Shown here in pieces: positions 25,591 through 33,846 of a stretch of 33,846 nucleotides of DNA (position 1 is its first letter; each line of letters starts with the position of its first letter). The position numbers were made by a program, and so were the translations under genes. The notes under the pieces are model-generated. The model had not been told where the DNA came from, made no database searches, and saw only the letters and a list, made by a program, of their open reading frames with translations. The stretch comes from an uncultured Marinoscillum sp. (GTDB taxonomy: Bacteria; Bacteroidota; Bacteroidia; Cytophagales; MED-G16), in the NCBI GenBank assembly GCA_902628365.1, contig CACOMW010000015.1:1-33846 (forward strand). Direction: 5' to 3'.

Positions 25591-27417
25591 TTAATTTAAA
25601 ATAAATAAAATATCATCATCAAAAACCTCTTGACCATTCTCAAAACAAATTTGAACAATTTTACCAGAATGTTCAGATTTAATGGCATTAATAACTTTCA
25701 TTGACTCAATATAACAAATTGTATCTCCTTTTTTTATTTGATCTCCTATTTTTACCTGCATTTGATTAGAATTTTTAGTTAAATAAAACTTTCCTTCAAG
25801 TGGAGATAAAACTTCTATCCCTGACAGATACTCATTTTTGTTTTTATTTTTTGAATTATCTATAATATAGTCTACTTTATATTTTGAATCATCTAGTTCT
25901 ATTATCGTAGAATTTACTTTATGATTTTTAGAATCAATATTATCATCTTTAATTAATGTTTTTTTACTCTTGTCAATCAATTGATTAAAACTCTCCTTTG
26001 CTTTTCCAGATTTATAGTCTATATATTGATTTTTATGTAAAGCAAATTCTAAAAGTTCTTCATTATCTTTTCCTAATGCCCAACCCTTTTCTTTCATCTC
26101 TATTTTTAAATCTTCAAGTTTATCTGGATATAAATTTTGAGGTTCATCATTATAGAAGCTTTTATTTGATTTTAAAGCTAAATTGTTTATTTCTGCACCT
26201 AAAGACCCCGGTAATTTACCGGACTTTCCTAACAACATATCCCATGTGTTATCATCCACTAAGCCCCATTTTTCTTTTCCCTTTATTCCCAGCATAACAT
26301 TCCCCAAAGCTACATTTTTAACATACTGACTGTAAGGAGTAACTAAGGGAGGATATCCCATTATGGGCCAAATAGATTTAACTTCATCTAATAACATCGA
26401 AAATAGCACGTTAATATTAAGAGGATCTTTATCTTTTTTACTTAACCAATTATTTAAACTTAATAAAGACTTTTCTAAGTCTGACATTAAACTCCCCATC
26501 ATACCACCTGGCAAACCAGATTCAATTAATAAAGAATTCATAAAACGGTTTTTTGGATTAATAAAATATCCTAATTTTTGATCTATAAATTCTTGTGTTA
26601 AGTTTCTAACATCTCTATATCCATTCATATTTATATCTTTAACAATAAAACCATCATCCTTTAGAACTTCATGAATGGTTAATAAATCTGCATGAGTTGT
26701 GCCCCATGATAATGGTTCCATTGCTACATCGATAATATCAGCACCAGCTCTAGCAACTTCTAAGGACGATGCTACAGAAAATCCTGGGCCCGAGTGCCCA
26801 TGATATTGTACAAGGGTTTTAGGACTAAAGTTTTTTATTCCTCTTACAATTTTACCTAAAGAAGTTGGCCTTCCTATTCCAGCCATATCTTTAATAGCTA
26901 TTTCATTTGTTCCCATATTAATCAGATCCTTAGCCAAATTAATATAATATTCAACTGTATGTATATTTGAATGAGTTATACATAAACAAGATTGAGATAT
27001 CATATTTGCGTCAATTGAATATTCAATTGAATATTTTAAATTTCTTATATCATTTAATCCGTCAAATGATCTAGAAATATTTGTTCCTTGACTTTTTTTA
27101 ACATTAAACATAAGTTTTCTAACATCTTTTGAAACTGGAGACATGCTAAGTGCATTAAGCCCTCTTTCTAACATTTGTGTTTTTATTTTAGCTTCATTAA
27201 AAGGTTTTGTCCATTTTCTTAGCACTTTATTTGGATTTTCACCTGCAAGCAATTGAATTTGCTCGAATCCACCTCCATTAGTTTCAATTCTATCCCAACA
27301 ACCCATATTAATAATAGGTTCAGCAATTTTTTCAAGTTGTTCTCCGTTAGGCATAAACTTTCCTGAGGATTGCCACATATCCCTATAGACTAAACAAAGC
27401 TTAATTTCTCTAGACAT
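25591..27417 (-). CDS. oadA: Oxaloacetate decarboxylase alpha subunit: carboxyltransferase plus biotin carrier domain
   Basis: The 608-residue protein moves CO2 from oxaloacetate to biotin. Residues about 1-290 form the DRE-TIM carboxyltransferase barrel. The metal and active-site set is present: Asp13 (in YRDMWQSS), the carbamylated Lys176 (IAIKDMAG), and His206 and His208 (YHGHSG). The PYC_OADA-like middle domain follows to about 480. The C-terminal biotinyl domain begins near 530, with biotin Lys574 in ESMKVINAI, where EAMKM is usual. This domain has LSPLEGKFYL and looks like the AccB (BCCP) type rather than the usual OadA type. The first motif RDMWQSS replaces the common RDAHQS. I recall the same RDMWQSSGK form from Bacteroidales enzymes, so this is probably a lineage feature. 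The gene lies 2 bp from oadG. Confidence 0.9.
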   Translation of the reverse strand: MSREIKLCLVYRDMWQSSGKFMPNGEQLEKIAEPIINMGCWDRIETNGGGFEQIQLLAGENPNKVLRKWTKPFNEAKIKTQMLERGLNALSMSPVSKDVRKLMFNVKKSQGTNISRSFDGLNDIRNLKYSIEYSIDANMISQSCLCITHSNIHTVEYYINLAKDLINMGTNEIAIKDMAGIGRPTSLGKIVRGIKNFSPKTLVQYHGHSGPGFSVASSLEVARAGADIIDVAMEPLSWGTTHADLLTIHEVLKDDGFIVKDINMNGYRDVRNLTQEFIDQKLGYFINPKNRFMNSLLIESGLPGGMMGSLMSDLEKSLLSLNNWLSKKDKDPLNINVLFSMLLDEVKSIWPIMGYPPLVTPYSQYVKNVALGNVMLGIKGKEKWGLVDDNTWDMLLGKSGKLPGSLGAEINNLALKSNKSFYNDEPQNLYPDKLEDLKIEMKEKGWALGKDNEELLEFALHKNQYIDYKSGKAKESFNQLIDKSKKTLIKDDNIDSKNHKVNSTIIELDDSKYKVDYIIDNSKNKNKNEYLSGIEVLSPLEGKFYLTKNSNQMQVKIGDQIKKGDTICYIESMKVINAIKSEHSGKIVQICFENGQEVFDDDILFILN

Positions 27418-27419
27418 AG

Positions 27420-27635
27420 TTAAGAATCAATTTTGGTTATTTTTATCACTTTTCCTTTACCTTCTGAAATATCACTTATTTTTGTATCAATAATTTTATT
27501 AATTTCCTTTTCTTCATTTTTTAAATTAGTTGAAAATTTATTTGTGATTAAAATAAGTTGTTTTCCAACAAAAAATACAAAAAGAAGGACTGTAAAAACC
27601 ACAATTAATCCAGATAAAGAAATAGAATAAATCAT
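27420..27635 (-). CDS. oadG: Oxaloacetate decarboxylase gamma subunit
   Basis: The 71-residue protein has one N-terminal membrane helix (about 5-27, SLSGLIVVFTVLLFVFFVGK) followed by a short charged tail. This fits OadG, which anchors the alpha subunit to the beta subunit in the inner membrane. The sequence is too short and weakly conserved for motif proof; the call rests on size, topology and its place 2 bp before oadA. The Klebsiella protein carries a C-terminal zinc-binding part rich in His; no such cluster is seen here, as in other short bacterial forms. Confidence 0.8.
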   Translation of the reverse strand: MIYSISLSGLIVVFTVLLFVFFVGKQLILITNKFSTNLKNEEKEINKIIDTKISDISEGKGKVIKITKIDS

Positions 27636-27683
27636 AAAATTATAATTTTGAGTAGAATTTAATTAATGTTGTTTTTTGATTTA

Positions 27684-27691
27684 CAAATTTA
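27684..27691 (-). promoter_or_regulatory. Candidate -7 box for the oadGAB-thrBC run
   Basis: The minus strand reads TAAATTTG, matching TAnnTTTG, with a start predicted about 40 bases before the oadG ATG. No TTG is seen 17-21 bases upstream. The same gap also has a plus-strand match, TAATTTTG at 27643-27650, about 90 bases before the GNAT-like gene. Confidence 0.35.
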
Positions 27692-27741
27692 AAAAAGAAA
27701 ACTATTTAAGAGATTAATATTAAAAAACTTTGTAATTTTTT

Positions 27742-28905
27742 ATGAAGATAATTGAAGTTAATAATAAGAAATTAGAAAAAGAATTTATAAATGTAGCATC
27801 ATACATTTATAAAGATGATAAGTATTGGGTAAGACCTCTTGATATTGATATTAAAAATGTATTTGATAAAAAGAAAAATAAAACCTTCAGACATGGTAAT
27901 TTGAAACGCTGGATTTTGATTAATGAAAATAAATATATAGGAAGAATTGCAGCTTTTTATAATGAAAGAACAATAAAGCTTGATGGAAACCTTTCAATCG
28001 GTGGCTGTGGCTTTTTTGAATGTATAAACAATCAAAAAGCAGCAAATGTGTTATTTGAAACCTCGAGGAAATGGTTAAAATCAAATAATATTGAGGGTAT
28101 GGATGGACCTATCAACTTTGGTGAAAGAGACAAATGGTGGGGATGTTTAGTAGAGGGATTCAATATCAATCCAAATTATCAACAAAACTTTGGAAAAAAA
28201 TATTATAGAGAATTATTTGAAAATTACGGATTTAAGATTTTATTTAAACAATTTACATTTACAAGAAAAATAACCTCACCTCTTTCGGAAAGATTATACT
28301 ATAAAACAAAGGTAGCAATGCAAAATCCAAATTATAATTTCAAACATTTAAAACTTAATAAACTAGAAAAATATACTGATGATTTTAAAAAGGTTTATAA
28401 TGAAGCATGGGCAAAATATCCAGGAGTTTCAAAAATGTCATCAATACAAGCAAAATCAATAATGAACCAACTTAAACCAATTATAGATGAAAAAATAGCA
28501 TGGTTTGCCTACGATAAAAATGAACCGGTTGGGTTTTTTTTATGTATTCCTGAAATGAACCAAATTTTTAAACATGTAAATGGCAAATTAAATCTTATAG
28601 GTAAAATAAAAACTTTTTACCACCTTAAAATATTAAAATCTTGTAAAAAAATGGTGGGACTTGTTTTTGGAATTGTACCAGCTCATCAAGGCAAGGGTTT
28701 AGATGGCGCACTAATTACTGCTACAAGAGAAACTATTCAAGAAAAACTTTCTTATAATACTTTAGAACTAAACTGGATTCCAGATTTTAATACAAATATG
28801 ATTAAAGTAGCTGAACAAGTTGGTGTTAAAATCGCAAAAACTCATCATACTTACAGATATCACTTTGATAAATCAATTCCTATTAAAAGAGTAAAAATTA
28901 AATGA
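27742..28905 (+). CDS. GNAT-fold acyltransferase-like protein, function unknown
   Basis: The 387-residue protein has two GNAT-like parts. The N-terminal part (about 1-190) includes RIAAFYNERT and GGCGFFECINNQKAANVLFE, and then MDGPINFGERDKWWGCLVEGF, a segment I know from conserved Bacteroidota proteins often labelled hypothetical or GNAT. The C-terminal part has an acetyl-CoA-loop-like motif, VPAHQGKGLDGALI (about 312-325). No signal peptide or membrane helix is visible, so it should be cytosolic. Length fits two joined acyltransferase domains, of which the first may be inactive. Substrate is unknown. It converges on atpG with a 1 bp gap. Confidence 0.8.
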   Translation: MKIIEVNNKKLEKEFINVASYIYKDDKYWVRPLDIDIKNVFDKKKNKTFRHGNLKRWILINENKYIGRIAAFYNERTIKLDGNLSIGGCGFFECINNQKAANVLFETSRKWLKSNNIEGMDGPINFGERDKWWGCLVEGFNINPNYQQNFGKKYYRELFENYGFKILFKQFTFTRKITSPLSERLYYKTKVAMQNPNYNFKHLKLNKLEKYTDDFKKVYNEAWAKYPGVSKMSSIQAKSIMNQLKPIIDEKIAWFAYDKNEPVGFFLCIPEMNQIFKHVNGKLNLIGKIKTFYHLKILKSCKKMVGLVFGIVPAHQGKGLDGALITATRETIQEKLSYNTLELNWIPDFNTNMIKVAEQVGVKIAKTHHTYRYHFDKSIPIKRVKIK

Positions 28906-28906
28906 A

Positions 28907-29782
28907 TTAATTAGCATTTAAAGCCTCTGCTCCACCTACAATTTCTAAAATTTCTTTGGTAATAGCAGCTTGACGAGATCTATTGTATGATAATTTTAGT
29001 TCCTTTAATAATTCTGTTGCATTATCGGTAGCTTGACTCATTGCTGTCATTCTAGCTCCTTGCTCAGAAGCATTAGACTCAAGTATTGTTTTAAACAAAT
29101 TCGCTGTTAGAGCTTTAGGAATTAACTTATTTAAAATATCTTTTTGGTTAGGTTCAAATATATAATTAGTATCATTTTTATCTTCATCAATATTTTTTTC
29201 ATTAACTGGCAAAAAGGTTGAAGTCATGGTATTTTGAACAGCAACATTTTTAAATTCATTGAAAATGATATCTATTTTATCATAATTTTCTAAAATAAAT
29301 TCATTCATTAAAAAATTTGAAATACCGGCAACATCATCATAACTAGATTTTTTTAATATTGACCAAAACTTATCTAAAATTAGAAAATTTCTTTTTTTGT
29401 AATGATCAAACATTTTTTTACCAATAGGCAAAATTGTTAGCTTTTTATTTTCACAATGTTTTTTATAATCACTTTCAATTAACTGATTAGTATATTTAAT
29501 TACAGAACTATTAAAGCTTCCACATAGACCTTTATCTGAACCAACTACAATTAATAAAACTTTATTTATTTTTCTTTCTTCTAATAACTTTGAATTGCTT
29601 CCAGAACTGGAACTTAAGTTGTTTAATATAGTTTGTAGTTTATCTGAATAAGGCCTTAATTGAATCACTCTGTCTTGGGCGCGTCTTAACTTAGCAGCCG
29701 CTACCATTTTCATAGCTTTAGTTATCTGCTGTGTGGAATTAACAGACAGTATTCTGCTTTTAACTTCTTTTAAACTCGCCAT
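28907..29782 (-). CDS. atpG: ATP synthase F1 gamma subunit
   Basis: The 291-residue subunit is the central shaft of the F1 motor and transfers c-ring rotation to the catalytic sites. The N-terminal helix SVNSTQQITKAMKMVAAAKLRRAQ (13-36) and the C-terminal helix with EQGARMTAMSQATDNATELL and YNRSRQAAITKEI are the classic shaft segments; the middle has GSDKGLCGSFN near 81-91. Length is normal. It follows atpA by 12 bp and is the last gene of this run. The beta and epsilon genes (atpD, atpC) are not here, as I recall is usual for flavobacteria, which keep them elsewhere. Confidence 0.96.
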   Translation of the reverse strand: MASLKEVKSRILSVNSTQQITKAMKMVAAAKLRRAQDRVIQLRPYSDKLQTILNNLSSSSGSNSKLLEERKINKVLLIVVGSDKGLCGSFNSSVIKYTNQLIESDYKKHCENKKLTILPIGKKMFDHYKKRNFLILDKFWSILKKSSYDDVAGISNFLMNEFILENYDKIDIIFNEFKNVAVQNTMTSTFLPVNEKNIDEDKNDTNYIFEPNQKDILNKLIPKALTANLFKTILESNASEQGARMTAMSQATDNATELLKELKLSYNRSRQAAITKEILEIVGGAEALNAN

Positions 29783-29794
29783 ATATTAAAATAA

Positions 29795-31375
29795 TTAGCT
29801 TTTATAATTTGAAGCTACCTTATTTGCAACTTCTCCAAGTTTTTCTAAACTTTTTTCATTTACCTTCCCATCTGCAAGCTCATCTAATAGGTTTTTGTGC
29901 TTAGAATTAACAACATCTAAATATTCATTCTCAAGCTTAGATATGTTTTTTAAATCAACACCATCAAAAAAACCATTAGAAGAACAATAAATAACAGCTA
30001 TTTGTTCTTCAACTCTAAGTGGAGAATACTGATTTTGCTTAAGTATTTCTTGATTAGTTCTTCCTCTGTCTATAACAAGTTGAGTGGCAGCATCTAAATC
30101 AGAACCAAATTTAGAAAAAGCTTCTAATTCTCTAAAAGCAGCTTGATCTAACTTAAGTGTACCACATATTTTTTTCATTGATTTAATTTGTGCAGAACCA
30201 CCGACTCGAGATACAGAAATACCTACATTTATAGCTGGTCTAATACCAGAATTAAATAAATTGGATTCTAAAAATATCTGTCCATCTGTAATTGAAATAA
30301 CATTTGTTGGAATATAAGCAGAAACATCCCCTTCTTGAGTCTCAATAATAGGTAAAGCTGTTAATGAACCTCCTCCTTTAACTTCTTTTTTTAATGAGTC
30401 AGGTAGATCATTCATTTCAGAAGCTAATTTATCATTATTTATAATTTTTGCTGCTCTTTCTAACAATCTAGAGTGGAGATAAAAAACATCTCCTGGATAT
30501 GCTTCTCTACCTGGCGGTCTTCTTAAAAGTAAAGAAACTTCTCTGTATGAAACTGCCTGTTTAGATAAATCATCATATATAACAAGAGCAGCTCTTCCAG
30601 TATCTCTAAAATATTCTCCAATAGCTGCCCCAGTAAAAGGAGAAAAAAACTGCATAGGAGCAGGAATAGATGAGGGAGCAGAAACAACAACTGTATATGG
30701 CAGTGCTCCATTTTTTTCTAATATTGTAGCTACTTGAGCAACTGTTGATGCTTTTTGACCAACAGCGACATATATACAATAAACAGGATTTCCTTTATCA
30801 TAAAATTCCTTTTGGTTTAGAATGGTGTCAATTGCAACAGCAGTTTTACCAGTTTGTCTATCACCAATAATTAACTCTCTCTGTCCTCTACCTATCGGTA
30901 TCATTGAATCAATTGCTTTTATACCTGTTTGAAGAGGTTCAGAAACAGGTTCTCTATATATAACGCCAGGTGCTTTTCTCTCTAATGGCATATCATAAAG
31001 TTTCCCTTTTATTGCACCCTTTCCATCTACGGGATTACCTAAAGTATCTACTACTCTACCACACATTCCATCACCTACTTTAATTGATGCTATTTCTTTT
31101 GTTCTTTTAACGGAATCTCCTTCTTTTAGATCGCTATAATCACCCATGAGCACTGAACCAACATTATCTTCTTCCAAATTCAAAACAAGTCCTTTGGTTC
31201 CATTTTCAAACTCTATTATTTCGCCTGCTTGAGCATTAGTTAGCCCATAAATTCTTGCTACACCATCACCTATTTGCAAAACAGTTCCTATCTCTTCTAA
31301 TTGAGTTGATGATTTTGAATTGGATAATTGATCTCTAATTATTGAGGATATTTCATCTGGTCTAATTTGTGACAT
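29795..31375 (-). CDS. atpA: ATP synthase F1 alpha subunit
   Basis: The 526-residue subunit forms the non-catalytic nucleotide sites of the F1 hexamer with beta. The P-loop is GDRQTGKT (171-178); the alpha-specific signature [17 protein letters not shown] near 378-394 includes the Arg that reaches into the beta active site. [10 protein letters not shown] and [33 protein letters not shown] are also typical. The N-terminal [13 protein letters not shown] binds the delta subunit. Length and motifs are normal. It follows atpH by 11 bp. Confidence 0.97.
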   Translation of the reverse strand: MSQIRPDEISSIIRDQLSNSKSSTQLEEIGTVLQIGDGVARIYGLTNAQAGEIIEFENGTKGLVLNLEEDNVGSVLMGDYSDLKEGDSVKRTKEIASIKVGDGMCGRVVDTLGNPVDGKGAIKGKLYDMPLERKAPGVIYREPVSEPLQTGIKAIDSMIPIGRGQRELIIGDRQTGKTAVAIDTILNQKEFYDKGNPVYCIYVAVGQKASTVAQVATILEKNGALPYTVVVSAPSSIPAPMQFFSPFTGAAIGEYFRDTGRAALVIYDDLSKQAVSYREVSLLLRRPPGREAYPGDVFYLHSRLLERAAKIINNDKLASEMNDLPDSLKKEVKGGGSLTALPIIETQEGDVSAYIPTNVISITDGQIFLESNLFNSGIRPAINVGISVSRVGGSAQIKSMKKICGTLKLDQAAFRELEAFSKFGSDLDAATQLVIDRGRTNQEILKQNQYSPLRVEEQIAVIYCSSNGFFDGVDLKNISKLENEYLDVVNSKHKNLLDELADGKVNEKSLEKLGEVANKVASNYKS

Positions 31376-31386
31376 TTTAATTTAAT

Positions 31387-31926
31387 TTAATTGTTTAACA
31401 ACGTTTTTTTAATATTTTTTAATTTAGTTCTATAACTTGCATCATACATTTTATCATCAACCTTTAAAATAAACCCTCCAATAATATTTGAATCTATTTT
31501 TTGACTAATTGATACACTTCTAGTGGTTAGAGTTTTTAATTTAGATTTGATTTTTTCTAATGAAGACTTATCTAAGCTAACAGCAGAAGTAAGAGTAACA
31601 TCCTGAATATTCTTATGTTTATTATATAACTCCAAAAACTTTTCACATATATTTTCAAGTATGTGATCTCTATTATTATAAATAATTTTTTCAAAAGTAT
31701 TTAAAGTCAAATCATTAAAGTTTTTTGAAAATATTTCTCTCAGAATATCAACTTTTTTATTTATTGGAATAATAGGGTTTTTTAGCATTAACGAAAAATC
31801 AAAGTTACTCTTACAAGTATCCAAAAAAAGGCTGACATCTTTTTGAACATCATCTACAATCCCTTTTGCAATTGATAAATCAATTAAAGGTTTGGCATAT
31901 CTTACAGAAGCTCTATGATCAAACAT
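31387..31926 (-). CDS. atpH: ATP synthase F1 delta subunit
   Basis: The 179-residue protein sits on top of F1 and links it to the b stalk. The start ASVRYAKPLIDLSIAKG and the closing GGFILKVDDKMYDASYRTKLKNIKKTLL match the OSCP/delta family; VTLTSAVSLDKSSLEKIKSKL lies between. Its ATG overlaps the atpF stop by 1 base (TAATG on the minus strand), a layout that couples translation. Length is normal. Confidence 0.94.
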   Translation of the reverse strand: MFDHRASVRYAKPLIDLSIAKGIVDDVQKDVSLFLDTCKSNFDFSLMLKNPIIPINKKVDILREIFSKNFNDLTLNTFEKIIYNNRDHILENICEKFLELYNKHKNIQDVTLTSAVSLDKSSLEKIKSKLKTLTTRSVSISQKIDSNIIGGFILKVDDKMYDASYRTKLKNIKKTLLNN

Positions 31927-32426
31927 TAATTTTTCTCAATTTTTATTTTATCAATTAAATCACTAACCAATTTTTGTTGAGTAGATTCGTTTTTCAAATT
32001 CTTCTGAATAACTTTTTCAGCAATATCTAAAGATAAGGATGCAACTAGAACTTTTACTTCTTTAATAGCAGACATCTTTTCACCTTCTATCATTTTTTTT
32101 GCATCGTCTATCATTTTATCAGTAATTTTTGAAGCTTCTTCTTTTGCTGTATTCTTTATAGAATTAGAAATAGACTTAGCCTCTAATAGAATTTTTTCTC
32201 TTTCTTTTCTAGCTTCTTTAACAAGCTCTTTGTTTTTATCATTTAATTTTTCCAACTCTTTTTCAGCTTTTTCAGCAGATTTAATAGAGTCACTTATAAA
32301 CTTTTCCCTTTCCTTTAGGGATTTTGTAATAGGTCCCCACGCATATTTGGATAAAAACAAAAAGAGTATTCCAAATATTAATAACTGCCAGAAAATAAGT
32401 CCTATACCAGGAGTTAATAAATCCAT
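31926..32426 (-). CDS. atpF: ATP synthase Fo b subunit
   Basis: The 166-residue protein has one membrane helix at about 6-26 (PGIGLIFWQLLIFGILFLFL) followed by a long Lys/Glu-rich coiled coil to the end, the peripheral stalk of the ATP synthase. The start LTPGIGLIFW is typical of this subunit in Bacteroidota. Its stop overlaps the atpH start. A single b gene is present in the window, so the stalk is probably a b homodimer. Confidence 0.94.
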   Translation of the reverse strand: MDLLTPGIGLIFWQLLIFGILFLFLSKYAWGPITKSLKEREKFISDSIKSAEKAEKELEKLNDKNKELVKEARKEREKILLEAKSISNSIKNTAKEEASKITDKMIDDAKKMIEGEKMSAIKEVKVLVASLSLDIAEKVIQKNLKNESTQQKLVSDLIDKIKIEKN

Positions 32427-32440
32427 ATCAAATTACTTAA

Positions 32441-32722
<282 letters not shown>

Positions 32723-32738
32723 TTAACATAAAAAAATT

Positions 32739-33737
32739 TTAGTGTTCTTCTTCAATAGCTAATCCAATATATACTGAAGAGAACATTGTAAATACATAAG
32801 CTTGAATTGCAGCAACTAACAATTCAATAATATTTAATGCAACAGCAAATAAAGAACTTAATATTCCAACAAAATAACTTTGAAATATAAACGTCATACC
32901 TATAAAACTTAATAAAACAATATGTCCAGCAGTGATGGCAACAAACAATCTAATCATTAATGAAAATGGCTTAGTAAACACACCAATAATTTCGATAGGT
33001 AAAATTATTATTCTCATAACATTTGGAACATTAGGAGTCCAGAAAATATGTTTCCAATAATTTTTATTGCCTGAAAAATTAGTTATTAAAAATGTTAAAA
33101 CAGCTAGAATCATTGTAACTGCAATATTTCCAGTAAGATTTGCTGCGGCTGGTAATAAACCTAAAATATTACCAAAAAAAATAAAAAAGAATAGAGTTAA
33201 CATGTATGGTAAATATTTTTCGTAATGCTTTCCTATGTTAGGTTTAACGATATTATCTCTAACAAAAAGAATAATAGGCTCAAAAAAAGATTGAAGTCCA
33301 GAAGGTGCAGAAATTTTGGATCCATATGCTCTGGCGACATTGAGAAAAATAAAAACTATTAAAGAGGCATTTAAAAACAAAAATGCAACATTTTTGGTAA
33401 TAGAAAAATCATAAAAAGATCTTGAACTATCAATTGATTTGATATGACCATGATCATAATAATAGCCTTTATAACCTTCATTAAGTGCAACATGATCTTC
33501 ATCAAAAAGTTTTGATGAAGAAAAAATATCAAGACCTGTTTCATTTGAGTAAAGTATGACAGGTAATGGGATAACTACCCCATGCATTATTTCATATCCA
33601 TAATCATCTAAAATATGATGCATTATCATGCCTCCTATATCAACTTTATCATCTTCTGAGCTTTTTTTTGCATCAGCAAAGGAAAAAAATGACAGCAAAA
33701 AAAATGTGGATAAAAAGTAAAGAGTTTTAGACAACAT
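32739..33737 (-). CDS. atpB: ATP synthase Fo a subunit
   Basis: The 332-residue protein carries the half-channels and the essential Arg, seen in FSLMIRLFVAITAGHIVLL near 259-277, that strips protons from the c ring. The last helices include NIIELLVAAIQAYVFTMFSSVYI, a classic a-subunit segment. The N-terminus has a signal-peptide-like helix (about 1-23) and a periplasmic stretch of roughly 90 residues rich in His and Asp, including MHHILDDYGYEIMHGVV and YYYDHGHIKS. This extension is, from memory, standard for Bacteroidota AtpB. It is the first gene of the ATP synthase run, with a promoter-like site upstream. Confidence 0.95.
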   Translation of the reverse strand: MLSKTLYFLSTFFLLSFFSFADAKKSSEDDKVDIGGMIMHHILDDYGYEIMHGVVIPLPVILYSNETGLDIFSSSKLFDEDHVALNEGYKGYYYDHGHIKSIDSSRSFYDFSITKNVAFLFLNASLIVFIFLNVARAYGSKISAPSGLQSFFEPIILFVRDNIVKPNIGKHYEKYLPYMLTLFFFIFFGNILGLLPAAANLTGNIAVTMILAVLTFLITNFSGNKNYWKHIFWTPNVPNVMRIIILPIEIIGVFTKPFSLMIRLFVAITAGHIVLLSFIGMTFIFQSYFVGILSSLFAVALNIIELLVAAIQAYVFTMFSSVYIGLAIEEEH

Positions 33738-33781
33738 AAATTATTAAGTAGGCTGCAAATTAATTAATAGAATTCTTATTT

Positions 33782-33811
33782 CAAATATTATATATAATAA
33801 ATAAAACGCAA
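33782..33811 (-). promoter_or_regulatory. Candidate promoter for the ATP synthase operon
   Basis: On the minus strand a TTG within a T-tract (33809-33811) is followed after 18 bases by TAATATTTG (33782-33790). This is the Bacteroidota pattern with one extra base inside the -7 box. The start would be near 33775, about 38 bases before the atpB ATG, the same leader length as at pdhA. The remaining bases up to 33846 hold no gene that I can see. Confidence 0.4.
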
Positions 33812-33846
33812 AAAAATTCATTATAAATATATTATAACTTTCTATT

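Overview
The window is a 33.8 kb, strongly AT-rich and almost fully coding piece of bacterial chromosome. It looks like Bacteroidota, most likely a marine flavobacterium with a streamlined genome. The grounds are a lipoprotein LptC beside a membrane-anchored parvulin of PpiD/SurA type, the recF-DUF721 overlap, an ATP synthase a subunit with a signal-peptide-like start and long His-rich N-terminus, ATP synthase genes ordered atpB-E-F-H-A-G without atpD/atpC, and TAnnTTTG (-7) promoter boxes. No stretch of 300 bases lacks a gene; the largest gaps are about 110 bp. I see no tRNA, rRNA, CRISPR array, insertion sequence or integrase.

Layout. (1) 1-7360, minus strand: an envelope block. It holds a PpiD-type chaperone (its last residues lie outside the window), LptC, a membrane/coiled-coil protein whose C-terminus copies that of the next gene, a secreted TPR protein and an outer-membrane beta-barrel. 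(2) 7472-10002, plus: anmK (cell-wall recycling) and nhaD (Na+/H+ antiporter). (3) 9989-12267, minus: ribH, a membrane-anchored TPR protein and pdhA. (4) 12348-13743, plus: recF and a DciA-like DUF721 gene. (5) 13748-21483, minus: glyS, an MMPL/RND transporter, ileS and lspA, nearly gapless. (6) 21541-22089, plus: a LOG-family nucleotide phosphoribohydrolase. (7) 22115-27635, minus: a Na+-pumping oxaloacetate decarboxylase (oadG-A-B) run together with thrB-thrC. (8) 27742-28905, plus: a GNAT-like protein. (9) 28907-33737, minus: ATP synthase genes a, c, b, delta, alpha, gamma.

How it fits together. The oxaloacetate decarboxylase would export Na+ and NhaD would exchange Na+ for H+. The ATP synthase c subunit lacks the residues typical of Na+ rings, so ATP synthesis is probably H+-driven and NhaD would link the two gradients. 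Genes on the same strand are often 0-15 bp apart, and convergent genes meet with overlaps or gaps of 1-4 bp and no visible hairpin terminator.

Most of the window is ordinary housekeeping. The least explained gene is the 635-residue membrane/coiled-coil protein at 2750-4657, which ends in the same two-cysteine C-terminal module as the neighbouring secreted TPR protein. Second is the tight joining of a sodium pump that consumes oxaloacetate to the last two genes of threonine synthesis.
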